NCBI RefSeq assembly: GCF_018141165.1
Contig: NZ_CP058557.1
Span: forward strand, 496,001-560,000
DNA from: Alkaliphilus sp. B6464
GTDB taxonomy: Bacteria; Bacillota; Clostridia; Peptostreptococcales; Natronincolaceae
DNA length: 64,000 bases
Direction: 5' to 3'
Part shown: piece after piece, positions 35,670 to 45,505 of the stretch
Position numbering within the stretch: position 1 is the first letter of the stretch
Layout: each line of letters opens with the position of its first letter
The notes under the pieces: generated by a model
What the model saw: the letters and a program-made list of their open reading frames with translations, nothing else
Databases searched by the model: none
What the model was told of the DNA's origin: nothing
Made by a program: the position numbers and the translations under genes

Positions 35670-35691
35670 AAATCAAATATAAGAAAGTTAT

Positions 35692-35730
35692 AAAAACAAC
35701 CTATTGGATATAATCCGCTAGGTTGTTTTT
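35692..35730. terminator. Intrinsic terminator, bidirectional
   Basis: Arms AAAAACAACCT / AGGTTGTTTTT around a loop of about 17 bases; T-runs on both strands. It separates ccsA (plus) from bceB (minus). Confidence 0.8.
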
Positions 35731-35758
35731 ATGTGCTTTATATAAGCTATATTGTTAG

Positions 35759-37699
35759 CTAAAACGTTTTAACTTGTCTTGCATACATGGTCTTTGCAAA
35801 AATATAGTAAGATAATTGTAATACAAAGTAAATGGCTACAATAACAAATAAATACAGATATAGACTTTGCATTAAAAGATTACTTAATGCTTTAATTGCA
35901 AACAAAGCATGGATAACTGCTACAATAAATGGTAGGAAAAATACAAGTAATGTCTGGGTATTTATAATTTTTTTCATTTCTCCATCTGTCATACCTATTT
36001 TCTTTAAGGAAATAAACTCCTGCTTATCTTTTTGAATTTCATTAAATAATTTAAAGTATATAATACTTCCTGTTGCAATAAAGAACAATATAGCTATAAA
36101 AGCTCCAATAAATAGGAATAATGTTGTTTCTTCCATTACGGCATTATAATTTGTAATTCTTTCCTTAAAGTGTCTTGCCTCAATATCTTTTTCATCTATA
36201 AATTCAGCAATTTCATTCACTGTATTTGTTGATTGCTTCCAGTTTTTAAAATTATAACTGTAATATACTACTTTTTTATTTTCAGGAATAGATTTATTTA
36301 ATTGACTATATGCTTCATCACTAACAACTATAACATTAGGTGTTTTATAATTCAAATTAATAACACCCTCATTTATCTCTTTAACTATATCATAAGATTC
36401 TACATTATCATTAACATTTAAGTTTAATGTGCTATCATCAATAAAGTTATCTTTTACATTTGATCCTATAGTCTTAGCTTTATATTTATAAACTAAGGCT
36501 TCTTTGCTATCTAAGTCAATATTCTTTTTCCTCTGCTGTTTGGCTAAAATATTAAAATCAGAATTAGACATAACATAAAAGGAATGTGCAGAATGATTTA
36601 TATCATTATTTTTTGCGTCAAATAACACAATTTCATTTTTATATTTAACTTCTTCATTATTCTTTTTAGCAATCTCCTCTACTTTATCTAACTCAATTAC
36701 ATTATGAGATGTAATACCTTTTTCCAATATACTTATATCGTGAGGATTCTCACTTAAGAAGCCTGAAGCAAAGCTTTGTTGTAAAGAATAAACAGTTCCT
36801 GAGGCTGTCAATGCCACAGCTCCTGATACGGCTACAATAAATAAAACCTTAGCATTATCCTTTAATTTATATATGATCTGAGATAAGGTTATCATATTTA
36901 CCCCATTGTAAAAGAGGCTATTGTTTTGCTTTAGCTTTTCAGTTATTAGTATACTAAACTGAGTAAATAATAAGTAGGTTCCTGCCACAGTTACAATAAC
37001 AATAGGAATCATAGTTACTATAATTGCCATTCCTGAAAATACTGCCATTCCATAGCCTAAACCTATTAATAAAATTGATAATATAGCTTTAAAAATAGAA
37101 AACTTAGGAATTGGCTTTGGCACTCTTGCACCTTTTAATAACTCTATAATATTATTATTTTTAATTCTAAAGCTACTAATATAGTTAACTCCCTGAAATA
37201 ATAAAAGAAAACTAAATATAGTAATAATTAGAGCTTTAATTGATACGATAAAAGGAATTTCTACATTTAATGCTATAATAGCACTTATTGCCATGAAGAA
37301 TAGCTTTGAAAACAAAATACCAAAACCTAAACCCGTAGCAATAGATATTAATGACACTATCATATTTTCATATATAACATATCTTCGAACTTGAGATTTC
37401 GTCATACCGAACATAGATAAAAGCCCAAATTCCTTTTCCCTAGACTTTAAGAAACTAGAGCTTGAATAGGAGGTGAAGAAAATTGAAAATACAATTATTA
37501 CAAATTCACATACTATTAGAGCATTAGTAGCTAAAGCGCCCTTTGTCCCCATATACTTTATGTCACTTACGGCAGGATTAAATATAAAGTTGGCAAAAAT
37601 AAAGAATACCATAACTACTAATGTATTACTTAAATAATACATTACATATTTATGAAAGTTACCTTTCAGATTTTTGTAAGCAATACTACGCAATGTCAT
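35759..37699 (-). CDS. BceB-type ABC permease (antimicrobial peptide sensing/resistance)
   Basis: 646 residues, about ten helices with FtsX-like organisation: helix 1 near 17-40, helix block to about 300, then a large outside domain (about 310-510) between helices 7 and 8, and the last three helices to the end. This layout is specific to BceB, which senses lipid-II-binding peptides such as bacitracin and passes the signal to BceS. It overlaps bceA by 14 bases. The outside domain of this family is poorly conserved, so the target peptide cannot be named. Confidence 0.88.
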   Translation of the reverse strand: MTLRSIAYKNLKGNFHKYVMYYLSNTLVVMVFFIFANFIFNPAVSDIKYMGTKGALATNALIVCEFVIIVFSIFFTSYSSSSFLKSREKEFGLLSMFGMTKSQVRRYVIYENMIVSLISIATGLGFGILFSKLFFMAISAIIALNVEIPFIVSIKALIITIFSFLLLFQGVNYISSFRIKNNNIIELLKGARVPKPIPKFSIFKAILSILLIGLGYGMAVFSGMAIIVTMIPIVIVTVAGTYLLFTQFSILITEKLKQNNSLFYNGVNMITLSQIIYKLKDNAKVLFIVAVSGAVALTASGTVYSLQQSFASGFLSENPHDISILEKGITSHNVIELDKVEEIAKKNNEEVKYKNEIVLFDAKNNDINHSAHSFYVMSNSDFNILAKQQRKKNIDLDSKEALVYKYKAKTIGSNVKDNFIDDSTLNLNVNDNVESYDIVKEINEGVINLNYKTPNVIVVSDEAYSQLNKSIPENKKVVYYSYNFKNWKQSTNTVNEIAEFIDEKDIEARHFKERITNYNAVMEETTLFLFIGAFIAILFFIATGSIIYFKLFNEIQKDKQEFISLKKIGMTDGEMKKIINTQTLLVFFLPFIVAVIHALFAIKALSNLLMQSLYLYLFVIVAIYFVLQLSYYIFAKTMYARQVKTF

Positions 37700-38453
37700 T
37701 ATAGTTACCCCCTAACACTGAAAGAGAATCTAATATTTGCTTAAAAAATGCCTGTCTATTTGAACCCTTAACTATCTCTAAAAAGAACTTTCCATCTTTA
37801 ATCATAATAATTCTGTCGCAAAAGCTTGCAGCAAATGGATCGTGGGTTACCATTGCGATAGTAGCTTTTTTAGTTTCATTTAATTTTCTTAAGGATTCCA
37901 TAACGTCATTAGAAGCTTTTGAGTCTAAATTTCCTGTAGGCTCGTCAGCTAAAATAATAGAAGGATTATGAACTAATGCCCTTGCGCAAGCAGCCCTTTG
38001 TTGCTGTCCTCCTGATACCTCATAGGGTCTTTTTTCTAATATATCTACAATATTTAAAATTGAAGCTATATCCATTACTCTTTGATTAATCTCCTTAATC
38101 TTTAACTTATCCAACACTAAAGGAAGTATTATATTCTCCTTAATAGATAGTGTGTCTAATAGGTTAAAGTCTTGAAATATAAATCCTAACTCTCTTCTTC
38201 TAAATAAGGCTGACTCCTTTTCTCTTAACTTACTAGGATTAGTTCCATTAATAAACAATTCTCCAGATGAAGGAGTATCAATAGTTGCAAGAATATTTAA
38301 AAGTGTAGTTTTTCCACTACCGGAAGGTCCCATTACACCTACAAACTCCCCATCCTCTACAGACATATTAAATTTGTCTAATGCTTTAACAGTTAAACCA
38401 CTCTTTTTATTTCCATAAACCTTAGTTAAGTTTTCTACCTTTAAGATTGACAT
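37686..38453 (-). CDS. BceA-type ABC transporter ATPase
   Basis: 255 residues. Walker A GPSGSGKTT at about 42-50, Q-loop FIFQDFNL near 93, signature VSGGQQQRAACARAL near 143-157, Walker B IILADEPTGNLDS near 163-175 and H-loop VTHDP near 199. LolD/MacB-type subfamily, partner of the FtsX-like permease downstream. GGAGGT site upstream. About 180 bases separate it from bceS, likely the promoter that BceR activates. Confidence 0.92.
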   Translation of the reverse strand: MSILKVENLTKVYGNKKSGLTVKALDKFNMSVEDGEFVGVMGPSGSGKTTLLNILATIDTPSSGELFINGTNPSKLREKESALFRRRELGFIFQDFNLLDTLSIKENIILPLVLDKLKIKEINQRVMDIASILNIVDILEKRPYEVSGGQQQRAACARALVHNPSIILADEPTGNLDSKASNDVMESLRKLNETKKATIAMVTHDPFAASFCDRIIMIKDGKFFLEIVKGSNRQAFFKQILDSLSVLGGNYNDIA

Positions 38454-38634
38454 AGTTTCTACCTCCGTTTTTTCTATAGTATAATAAAATATATTTTTAG
38501 ATTATAAGGAACTTACACTCTCTTACTTTCTTCTTATATTATAAAAAAATAAGAGAAATCCTAGTATCGATTTCCCTTTCACAACTTATTATTATTCTTA
38601 CAATTTTGAAAGAAACTTTTTAATAGTTGAAAGA

Positions 38635-39687
38635 CTACATTTTAAATATACTTCCTCCACTATAAAATACTATAGAAAACTGTGTCCATTTTCCTTCCTC
38701 AGATTCTACAGTAATGCGATGGCCTAAATTAGAACATATTTTTTTAGCTAAATACATTCCCATACCCGTAGATTCTGAAAATTTCCTGCCATTTTCTCCT
38801 GTAAAAAACGGGTCAAAAACCCTTCTTAAATCATGCTGTGGAATACCTACACCCTCATCCATAATGGAAATAATATAACGATTATGTTCTTTCTTTGCTT
38901 TAATTATAATTGACTTATTATCCTTATTTATATCCTTTGAATATTTCATAGCATTATTTAAAATCTGATTAATAACAAATCGAAGCCATTTCCTATCGGT
39001 CTCAACTATTAATTCCTTTTCGCCTTCTAACTTAGGAAAAATATAATACCTAATTAATAGTCTTTTATTCTCATTAATAACCTCTCGAACTATATTTAAA
39101 ACATCAACCTGTTCTACTTTAAAATCTAAATTAAACTGGCTTAATCTAGTGTTATACAGCATCATTTCAAGGCCCTGAGAGAGCTTTTGGTTTTCTTCCT
39201 CTATACTTTGTAAAGCTTCATTAAAATTCTTAGTATTTTTATCTTGTAGAAGTAAATTAATAACGGATACTGGAGTTTTCATTTGATGCACCCACTGATT
39301 CGTAAAATATATATACTGTCTTTGGTTCTCCTCATACTTATCCAGATAGTCTTTATAGTATTTATAATTACTCAACAAAATATCCCTATATATCAAATGT
39401 TCTCTACTACGTATTTCGCCTATTCCTAGCATATTTTCTATTCCATTACTAGAACTTTTAATGTTGTTTAAGCTCTTATAAAATGGTCGCTTTCTACTAT
39501 AATCAATTATAAGAAAAAGTATCAAAAATACGGTAGATAAAATAAACGCATAACTAATATTCTCTATTGGATAATGACCCAAGGAAATTGTTAAACTTAA
39601 ATGCATAACTAAAATAACAACAATAATGTTTATATAAAAGAACAAAATATATAATAGTTTATCCATTAAATATTTTTTAAAGTTCAC
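38635..39687 (-). CDS. BceS-type intramembrane-sensing histidine kinase
   Basis: 350 residues. Two N-terminal helices (about 10-32 and 40-60) are joined by a very short outside loop, the hallmark of BceS kinases, which listen to the BceAB transporter rather than to the peptide. H-box HQMKTPVSV with the phospho-His near residue 135, N-box NQILNNAMKYS near 237 and G-box DEGVGI / GMGMYLAKKI near 275-325. Start GTG at 39687 with a modest site. Coupled to bceR, which precedes it. Confidence 0.92.
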   Translation of the reverse strand: MNFKKYLMDKLLYILFFYINIIVVILVMHLSLTISLGHYPIENISYAFILSTVFLILFLIIDYSRKRPFYKSLNNIKSSSNGIENMLGIGEIRSREHLIYRDILLSNYKYYKDYLDKYEENQRQYIYFTNQWVHQMKTPVSVINLLLQDKNTKNFNEALQSIEEENQKLSQGLEMMLYNTRLSQFNLDFKVEQVDVLNIVREVINENKRLLIRYYIFPKLEGEKELIVETDRKWLRFVINQILNNAMKYSKDINKDNKSIIIKAKKEHNRYIISIMDEGVGIPQHDLRRVFDPFFTGENGRKFSESTGMGMYLAKKICSNLGHRITVESEEGKWTQFSIVFYSGGSIFKM

Positions 39688-39715
39688 CTACACACCTGCT
39701 TTCGAGAGCTTTCTA

Positions 39716-40411
39716 TTAAATATCCCAATTAACTGTAATGGAATAACCCTGCCCCCTTTTTGTCTCTATAGCATTCCTAATTCCTAGTTCCTCTAATCTT
39801 TTTCTAACCCTAGTAATGTTAACAGATAAAGTATTATCATCAACAAAATCTACATCATCCCATAATATTTCTAAAAGTTCATCCCTTGAAATAATAGTAT
39901 TAGGCTTCTTAAGCAAAGAATGTATTAAAAGAAATTCCTTTTTACTTAGCTCTATTTTAATCTCATTAAACTCTAAGGTGTTTTGATTAATGTTTAGATA
40001 CAAGCCTTTTACTTCATATACCTCACTATTATTGTTCTCCGAATATTCCCCATAAACTCGTCTTAATGCACTTTTAATTTTTGCAATTAAGACATCATAG
40101 GAAAATGGCTTTGTAATATAGTCATCTCCGCCATTTTCAATTGCCATAACTTGATCCATATCAGAACTTCTTGCAGATATAAATATAATAGGTGCCTTAG
40201 AAATAGTTCTAATATCTCTACACCAATAAAAACCATCATAAAATGGAAGGTTAATATCCATTAAAACAATATGGGGATTATGTTTTATAAACTCACTCTT
40301 AATATTAGAATAATCTTCAACTATATATGCCTTGTAGCCATATCTCTCTACATGACTTTGAATTAAACTAGCTATCTTTTTGTCATCTTCTACTATCATA
40401 ACATGATACAT
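39716..40411 (-). CDS. BceR-type response regulator (OmpR/PhoB family)
   Basis: 231 residues. Receiver domain (1-115) with acidic residues DD near 9-10, phospho-Asp in LMDINLP near 50-56 and Lys in TKPF near 101; then a winged-helix DNA-binding domain (about 135-228) with the recognition segment DDNTLSVNITRVRKRLEELG. First gene of the bceRS pair. It would activate bceAB in response to transporter flux. Confidence 0.93.
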   Translation of the reverse strand: MYHVMIVEDDKKIASLIQSHVERYGYKAYIVEDYSNIKSEFIKHNPHIVLMDINLPFYDGFYWCRDIRTISKAPIIFISARSSDMDQVMAIENGGDDYITKPFSYDVLIAKIKSALRRVYGEYSENNNSEVYEVKGLYLNINQNTLEFNEIKIELSKKEFLLIHSLLKKPNTIISRDELLEILWDDVDFVDDNTLSVNITRVRKRLEELGIRNAIETKRGQGYSITVNWDI

Positions 40412-40448
40412 AGTCTATCTCACAACCTTAACCTTACTAATATTTTTA

Positions 40449-40946
40449 CTATTTAACTTCGACATATTTAACGCTATTACTACACCATTTAACATATTTT
40501 TGAAAATCGTCATAGCTTATAGTTACACTGGCAGTATTAATATTGGGATGAAATGTAATCTTTTCCCTTGTGGATAGATCCTTATCAATTAATAATTCTA
40601 CTTCTTTATTTTCATCATTAATTAGTCCGAATGGTCAAACTGAACCTGGTTCAAGCCCTAAATATTTTTCCATTCTCTCTGGAGATGCAAAGCTTAATCT
40701 TGTGCTTTCAATCTGCTTCGCTAAATCTTTAGTGCTTGACTTTTTATGACTTTCAATTACAACTAAATAGTGTTTATCTCCCTTAGAATTACGTAAAAAT
40801 AAGTTTTTACAATGGGCAATATTATCACCCTTTATATCGTATTCTTCTATTTCTGCAATAGTACTTACGGCCGGATGTGTATATCTATCATAAGGAATGT
40901 TTAACATATCTAAAGTTTCATATACCTTTTTTTCTTTTGTATCCAT
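40449..40946 (-). pseudogene. ProX/YbaK-type aminoacyl-tRNA deacylase, interrupted by an in-frame UGA
   Basis: The frame is 166 codons long (including stop) and reads cleanly as a full ProX/PrdX-type editing protein, except that codon 104 (40635-40637) is TGA. Upstream part: IPYDRYTHPAVSTIAEIEE, KNLFLRNSKGDKHYLVV, SFASPERMEKYLGLEPGSV; then UGA; then PFGLINDEN, LIDKDL, ITFHPNINTAS, FQKYVKWC to a TAG at 40449. In relatives this place (GSV-x-PFGLIND) is a Ser or Thr; TCA to TGA is one base. No clear bacterial SECIS hairpin is seen just downstream, so a nonsense mutation or sequencing error is more likely than selenocysteine. The intact gene would hydrolyse Ala-tRNAPro or a similar mischarged tRNA. 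AGGAGG precedes the ATG. Confidence 0.85.
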
Positions 40947-40977
40947 AATTATTTACCTCCTAAACAAATCTGTTCTA

Positions 40978-41457
40978 TTAATTGCTTTTTCCTAATTTAT
41001 AATCCTTCTTGAAGTAAGTCGCATATCTCCAAACCCACTCTAAAGGCCCCGTACTATGCTTAGAAAGCCACCACTTACTAAACTTAATCTGTATTATATA
41101 AAACAGTGGACAGTATAAAACACTTACCCATAGTGGAATTATTGCCGTGTTTTTAAATAATATAGAAAAAATAACAGCAGTAGAAATAGTTTGCCCTATA
41201 TAGTTTGTTAATGCCATTTTACCAACATAGCTAAACGGTTTCAACATATTTTGACATTTCTCTTTTCTAAGAAGCAATAATATTGTGGAAATATAGAAGA
41301 TAGCCATTGTCTTGCCACTTAACCAAACGAAGAAATACGAACTTTGAAGCTGATAGTCTGTTGAATTTAAATATAGATTAACCATTGGTATAAATAATAC
41401 AAATGATAATATCAATGAAAATACAGAAAGACCCACTTCAAATGAGTCTTTCTTCAT
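40978..41457 (-). pseudogene. DUF418 protein C-terminal fragment
   Basis: 159 codons of the C-terminal membrane domain of a DUF418 protein, which normally has about 350-400 residues. The signature GKMALTNYIGQT near 82-93 and FSKWWLSKHSTGPLEWVWR near 125-143 are intact, but everything before is missing and the frame begins at an ATG with no ribosome site, seven bases after the chemoreceptor stop. It could also be translated by coupling. Function of the family is unknown; several members look like acyltransferase-like membrane proteins. Confidence 0.7.
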
Positions 41458-41463
41458 TAAATA

Positions 41464-43503
41464 TTATACTCTAAACTTAGAAATGGATTCCAATAAACCT
41501 TCTGCACCTTTTTTTATATCCCAAATTTGATTAACAATTTCATTTGATCTATGCATAACATCAGAGTTTCTTTGGGCAATATTGGTGGTACCTTCTGCAC
41601 CTTCATTAGTAGCCATAGTTACCTCATTAATAGCTGTCAACATAGATTGGATAGATAGTAAGAAATGTTCTGCTGTCACATCAAAGTTATATAATAATTC
41701 TTCAATATAGGCAGCATCTTTACTATATTGTTCTCCTGTTTCTGCTAAAACTCCATAGTCTTTAATAACCTGTTCGTCCATAAACTCTAATATTTGCTTT
41801 GAGCTTTCTACTAGATTATCAACAGCAGTTAAAACTACATCTGTAGTATCTTGAATCTCTGTAACGGCTTTTTCAGAGTCTTCTGCAAGCTTTCTAATTT
41901 CATCAGCTACTACTGCAAATCCTTTTCCAGCCTCTCCAGCTCTAGCTGCTTCAATAGCTGCATTTAATGCTAAAAGATTAGTTTGTGATGTTATCATTAA
42001 AATAGCATCCGAAAGCACTCTTATTTCATCAATGGCTCTAGAATCCGAAATAGCTTTTAGTAGTTTTTCCTGTGTGCCTACATACATATCATTTGCTGTT
42101 TTGGAAGAAGTTATAGCATTTTGCTTTAGCTCATTGGCCCTATTACTTATTTCCTTAGCAGATATAAGTCCATCTTCTACTTGTCTTGTCATAGTTTGTA
42201 TAGCATTTTCAATCTCCATAGAAGTTGCGCTCATCTCCTCCATGGATGCAGCTGTCTGCTCCATACCTGCTGAGATTTGCTCTGTTGTAGCAGATACTTC
42301 TTCGATACTTCCATTTAATTCGTAAATATTTTTTTCTGCATTGTTAAACACATCTATAATATTGTTTGTTTCATCTACTACTTTTGTAATAACATTTCGT
42401 TGAGATTCTATCATTTGATTAAAGCCACTTGCTAATTTGCTAATCTCATCATTTGAAAATGTTTTAGCCCTAACTGTTAAATCTCCTTCTTTAGCCTTTT
42501 CGTAGGATTCTAAAAGAGTAGGTATTTGTTTTAAAATATTTTTTGTTAATACATAAAGCATAATCGATAATATAATAATAGCGGAAAACATAGAAATAAT
42601 AAAAATATTACGGAATGATATTAGACTTCCCTCTGCTTCTTTAACTGGTACTACAAGAATAGCACCCCACTTACTATTGCCTACTGGTGTGTAAGATATG
42701 TAAGTTTCCTCTCCGTCTATAATAAATTTATCCACATAAGGATTTCCCGCTGAAACAACTTCTGAAACATTCTCCCATCCGTTTTCTAAATCATTAATAT
42801 CTTTCTCCAGTATCATATCTTTATTATTATGATAAACAAATCTTGACTGACTATCTAACAATATGGCATGTCCACTTTCGTTATAAGTAAAACTGCTTAA
42901 AATTTGTGAAATTCTATCTAGAGTGATATCTACCCCTGCAACAGCAATAATCTTTCCATCTTTACTATATATAGGAGTGCTTACAGTAAGAACCAATTCT
43001 CCAGTTATAGCATCTATATATGGATCAGTAATAACAGTATTATTACTTGCAATTGCTTGTTTATACCAATCCCTATCCTTAGTACTATAGTCTGATGCTG
43101 TTTTAAATTCATCATAGGTAATTAAATGATTAATCTTTCCAACCCCAACATAAACATTCAATAAATCCTCATTGCTATCCTTTATGAGTTTTAATGTGTT
43201 AACAAGACTTCTATACCCATCAACTGTATAAATAGTGTCTTCATTCATGTCTTGCTCCAAGAAATCTTTTATGTAATGGTTCATATTCAATTGATGAATA
43301 TTTTTTTCTGCCGTAGATAGAACATCTACGGTTCTAACCGCAATATTTTCTCTAGCATACCCTAACTCATTTTTAATATGATTTACTAAAATATTTTCTG
43401 TATTAGTATAAATAACTCCAGAAACAACTGAAAAGGCTAAGCTAACAGTAAGTATAACAACTAAAAATATCTTTGTCCTAATACTCATTTTCATATCCGT
43501 CAT
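41464..43503 (-). CDS. Methyl-accepting chemotaxis protein with dCache sensor
   Basis: About 679 residues. Two membrane helices (about 15-38 and 285-310) enclose a double-Cache ligand domain (about 40-280; [36 protein letters not shown] is its conserved core, spread over residues 127-163). A HAMP domain (about 312-365) and a long coiled-coil signalling domain follow, with the tip [20 protein letters not shown]. Cache domains of this type bind amino acids or carboxylates. The ATG at 43503 has AAGGTGG 8 bases upstream. No che genes lie nearby, so it works with a chemotaxis system encoded elsewhere. Confidence 0.92.
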   Translation of the reverse strand: MTDMKMSIRTKIFLVVILTVSLAFSVVSGVIYTNTENILVNHIKNELGYARENIAVRTVDVLSTAEKNIHQLNMNHYIKDFLEQDMNEDTIYTVDGYRSLVNTLKLIKDSNEDLLNVYVGVGKINHLITYDEFKTASDYSTKDRDWYKQAIASNNTVITDPYIDAITGELVLTVSTPIYSKDGKIIAVAGVDITLDRISQILSSFTYNESGHAILLDSQSRFVYHNNKDMILEKDINDLENGWENVSEVVSAGNPYVDKFIIDGEETYISYTPVGNSKWGAILVVPVKEAEGSLISFRNIFIISMFSAIIILSIMLYVLTKNILKQIPTLLESYEKAKEGDLTVRAKTFSNDEISKLASGFNQMIESQRNVITKVVDETNNIIDVFNNAEKNIYELNGSIEEVSATTEQISAGMEQTAASMEEMSATSMEIENAIQTMTRQVEDGLISAKEISNRANELKQNAITSSKTANDMYVGTQEKLLKAISDSRAIDEIRVLSDAILMITSQTNLLALNAAIEAARAGEAGKGFAVVADEIRKLAEDSEKAVTEIQDTTDVVLTAVDNLVESSKQILEFMDEQVIKDYGVLAETGEQYSKDAAYIEELLYNFDVTAEHFLLSIQSMLTAINEVTMATNEGAEGTTNIAQRNSDVMHRSNEIVNQIWDIKKGAEGLLESISKFRV

Positions 43504-43700
43504 TTTCTCAACCACCTTCTCTTTTATTTATGTTAGAATATTAATAATATTTCTTTATTATATCATCTTTAGGGGCAAAAAAATAGACATTTTGGCTTAA
43601 ATTGGCATAGGAGGTCAAGAAGCTTTTTATCCTGTATTGTGATTTTAGAACTTATTTTTGGGATATATATTATATTAGGTAGAGAGGAGAGAGTGTAATT

Positions 43701-45338
43701 ATGAAAATTCAATTTTTAGGAGCTGCAAAGGTTGTTACTGGATCTAGTATATTAATTACATCAAATAAGTATAATATTTTATTAGACTGTGGATTATTTC
43801 AAGGAAGTGAGGATTTAGAAACTTTAAATAAGGATGATTTTCCATTTAATCCATCTGAAATAGACTTCCTGCTTCTAAGTCATTCCCATATAGATCATAG
43901 TGGGAGGACCCCAAAGCTTGTTAAAGAAGGCTTTAGGGGAAAAATCCTCTGTACTAAAGCAACCAAAGACCTTTGTGAAATTATGCTAGTAGATAGTGCA
44001 CATATTCAAGAAAGTGATACAGAGTGGGAAAATCGCAAAGCAAAAAGATCTGGTAAGCCACCAGTTAAGCCCTTATATACTATCGAAGATGCTCTTTTAA
44101 GCCTTCGCTATTTTGAATCTGCCCTATATGATCAAAAAATAAAATTAAATGAAGAAATATCTATACGCTTCCGTGATGCAGGGCATATATTAGGATCTTC
44201 AATAATTGAAATATGGATTGAGGAAGATAAAGATACTGTGAAAATAGTATTCTCAGGAGATTTAGGTATGAAAAATAAGCCTCTTATTCGTGATCCACAA
44301 ATAGTTGAAGATGCAGACTACCTTATTTTAGAATCTACCTACGGTAATAGGGTTCATGAAAATGTGGAAAAGCGAATGGAAAAGCTTACGGATATTATAA
44401 ATAAAACAGTATTAAGGGGAGGAACAGTGCTCATCCCTTCATTTGCTGTTGGACGAACTCAAGAATTAATTTATGAACTAAAACAATATTATGAAAATAA
44501 CAATGATCTAGATACATTTATGAAAGTTCCCATATATATAGATAGTCCTATGGCTATTTCTGCCACTCAAATTTTTAAAAAGAATTCCTATTCTTTTGAT
44601 GAAAAAGCTAAAGATATTATTTTAAGTGGCAATAATCCATTAGACTTTGAAAACCTTTACTTTGTTAGGGATCATAAGGAATCCATGGCTTTAAACAATT
44701 CAGATTTTCCTAAAGTTATCATATCCGCTAGTGGAATGTGTACAGCTGGTAGAATACGCCATCATCTAAAGCATAATTTATGGAAAGCTAAAAATAGTGT
44801 TGTATTTGTCGGTTATCAGGCAAATGGAACATTAGGACGTATTTTAAAAGATGGTGCTAAGTCTGTAAAACTACTAGGAGAGACAATAGCTGTGCTATCT
44901 GAGATATACAGCGTTGAAGGCTTTTCTGGTCATATAGATCAGCCTGGAATTTTAGAATGGCTACGAGGTTTTAAGAAAAAACCTAAAAAAGTATTTTTAG
45001 TCCATGGTGAAGAAGATTCATTAAATACACTTTCAAAACTTATTGAAGAAAAGCTAGATATGTCTACTACAATTCCTAATATGGGATATATGTTCCAAAT
45101 AGAAAACGAAGTGCTAAAAGCTTACTCTGGTGAGGTATTAGAACCGATTAAAAGAAAGGAAAATATTAAAAAGGAACTACAAGAAGTCTACGACCAATTT
45201 GAGAATCTCTCTTCCCAAACTAATAAATTTATAAATGATAGCTTATTAGAAAAAGAATATGATACATTGAAGAATAAGCTCATAGATCTTCAAAGAGAAC
45301 TTTTAGACTTAGGTATGATACTAGGCAGTAGAAAGTAA
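43701..45338 (+). CDS. MBL-fold beta-CASP RNase-like protein (YSH1/CPSF type)
   Basis: 545 residues. Metallo-beta-lactamase motif HSHIDHSGR near 57-65, further ligands in DAGHILGSS near 154-162 and GDLGM near 181, then the beta-CASP part with SPMAISAT near 290 and ISASGMCTAGRIRHHL near 347-362, and the final HGEEDSL near 438. Such proteins cut or degrade RNA with two zinc ions. The tail (about 460-545) is charged and helical. GAGGAGAG precedes the ATG. It stands alone and is followed by a strong terminator. Confidence 0.9.
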   Translation: MKIQFLGAAKVVTGSSILITSNKYNILLDCGLFQGSEDLETLNKDDFPFNPSEIDFLLLSHSHIDHSGRTPKLVKEGFRGKILCTKATKDLCEIMLVDSAHIQESDTEWENRKAKRSGKPPVKPLYTIEDALLSLRYFESALYDQKIKLNEEISIRFRDAGHILGSSIIEIWIEEDKDTVKIVFSGDLGMKNKPLIRDPQIVEDADYLILESTYGNRVHENVEKRMEKLTDIINKTVLRGGTVLIPSFAVGRTQELIYELKQYYENNNDLDTFMKVPIYIDSPMAISATQIFKKNSYSFDEKAKDIILSGNNPLDFENLYFVRDHKESMALNNSDFPKVIISASGMCTAGRIRHHLKHNLWKAKNSVVFVGYQANGTLGRILKDGAKSVKLLGETIAVLSEIYSVEGFSGHIDQPGILEWLRGFKKKPKKVFLVHGEEDSLNTLSKLIEEKLDMSTTIPNMGYMFQIENEVLKAYSGEVLEPIKRKENIKKELQEVYDQFENLSSQTNKFINDSLLEKEYDTLKNKLIDLQRELLDLGMILGSRK

Positions 45339-45383
45339 TAAATATATGCTAAAGTAATGTAAACAATCTGTATTAAACAAAAT

Positions 45384-45435
45384 AATGCTCTTATCTGGCA
45401 AAATTATAAATAATAAGCCACATAAGAGCATTTTT
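45384..45435. terminator. Intrinsic terminator, bidirectional
   Basis: Stem AATGCTCTTAT / ATAAGAGCATT with an inner TGGC / GCCA pair; T-rich on both ends. It separates the RNase-like gene (plus) from the antiporter gene (minus). Confidence 0.8.
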
Positions 45436-45505
45436 GATTGTTATATTAACTAATGATATTTTAAGAATCATTTCTGATTAATTATATACATTAAGATAAA
45501 TATAT

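Noticed and set aside
38454-38634. BceR binding site before bceA
   Set aside because: Only loose TGTAA-like elements are visible; no clear inverted pair with proper spacing.
40500-40640. SECIS-like hairpin after the proX UGA
   Set aside because: The only pairing (AATTAAT with ATTAATT) leaves a loop of more than 20 bases and lacks the expected small loop, so it does not support selenocysteine insertion.
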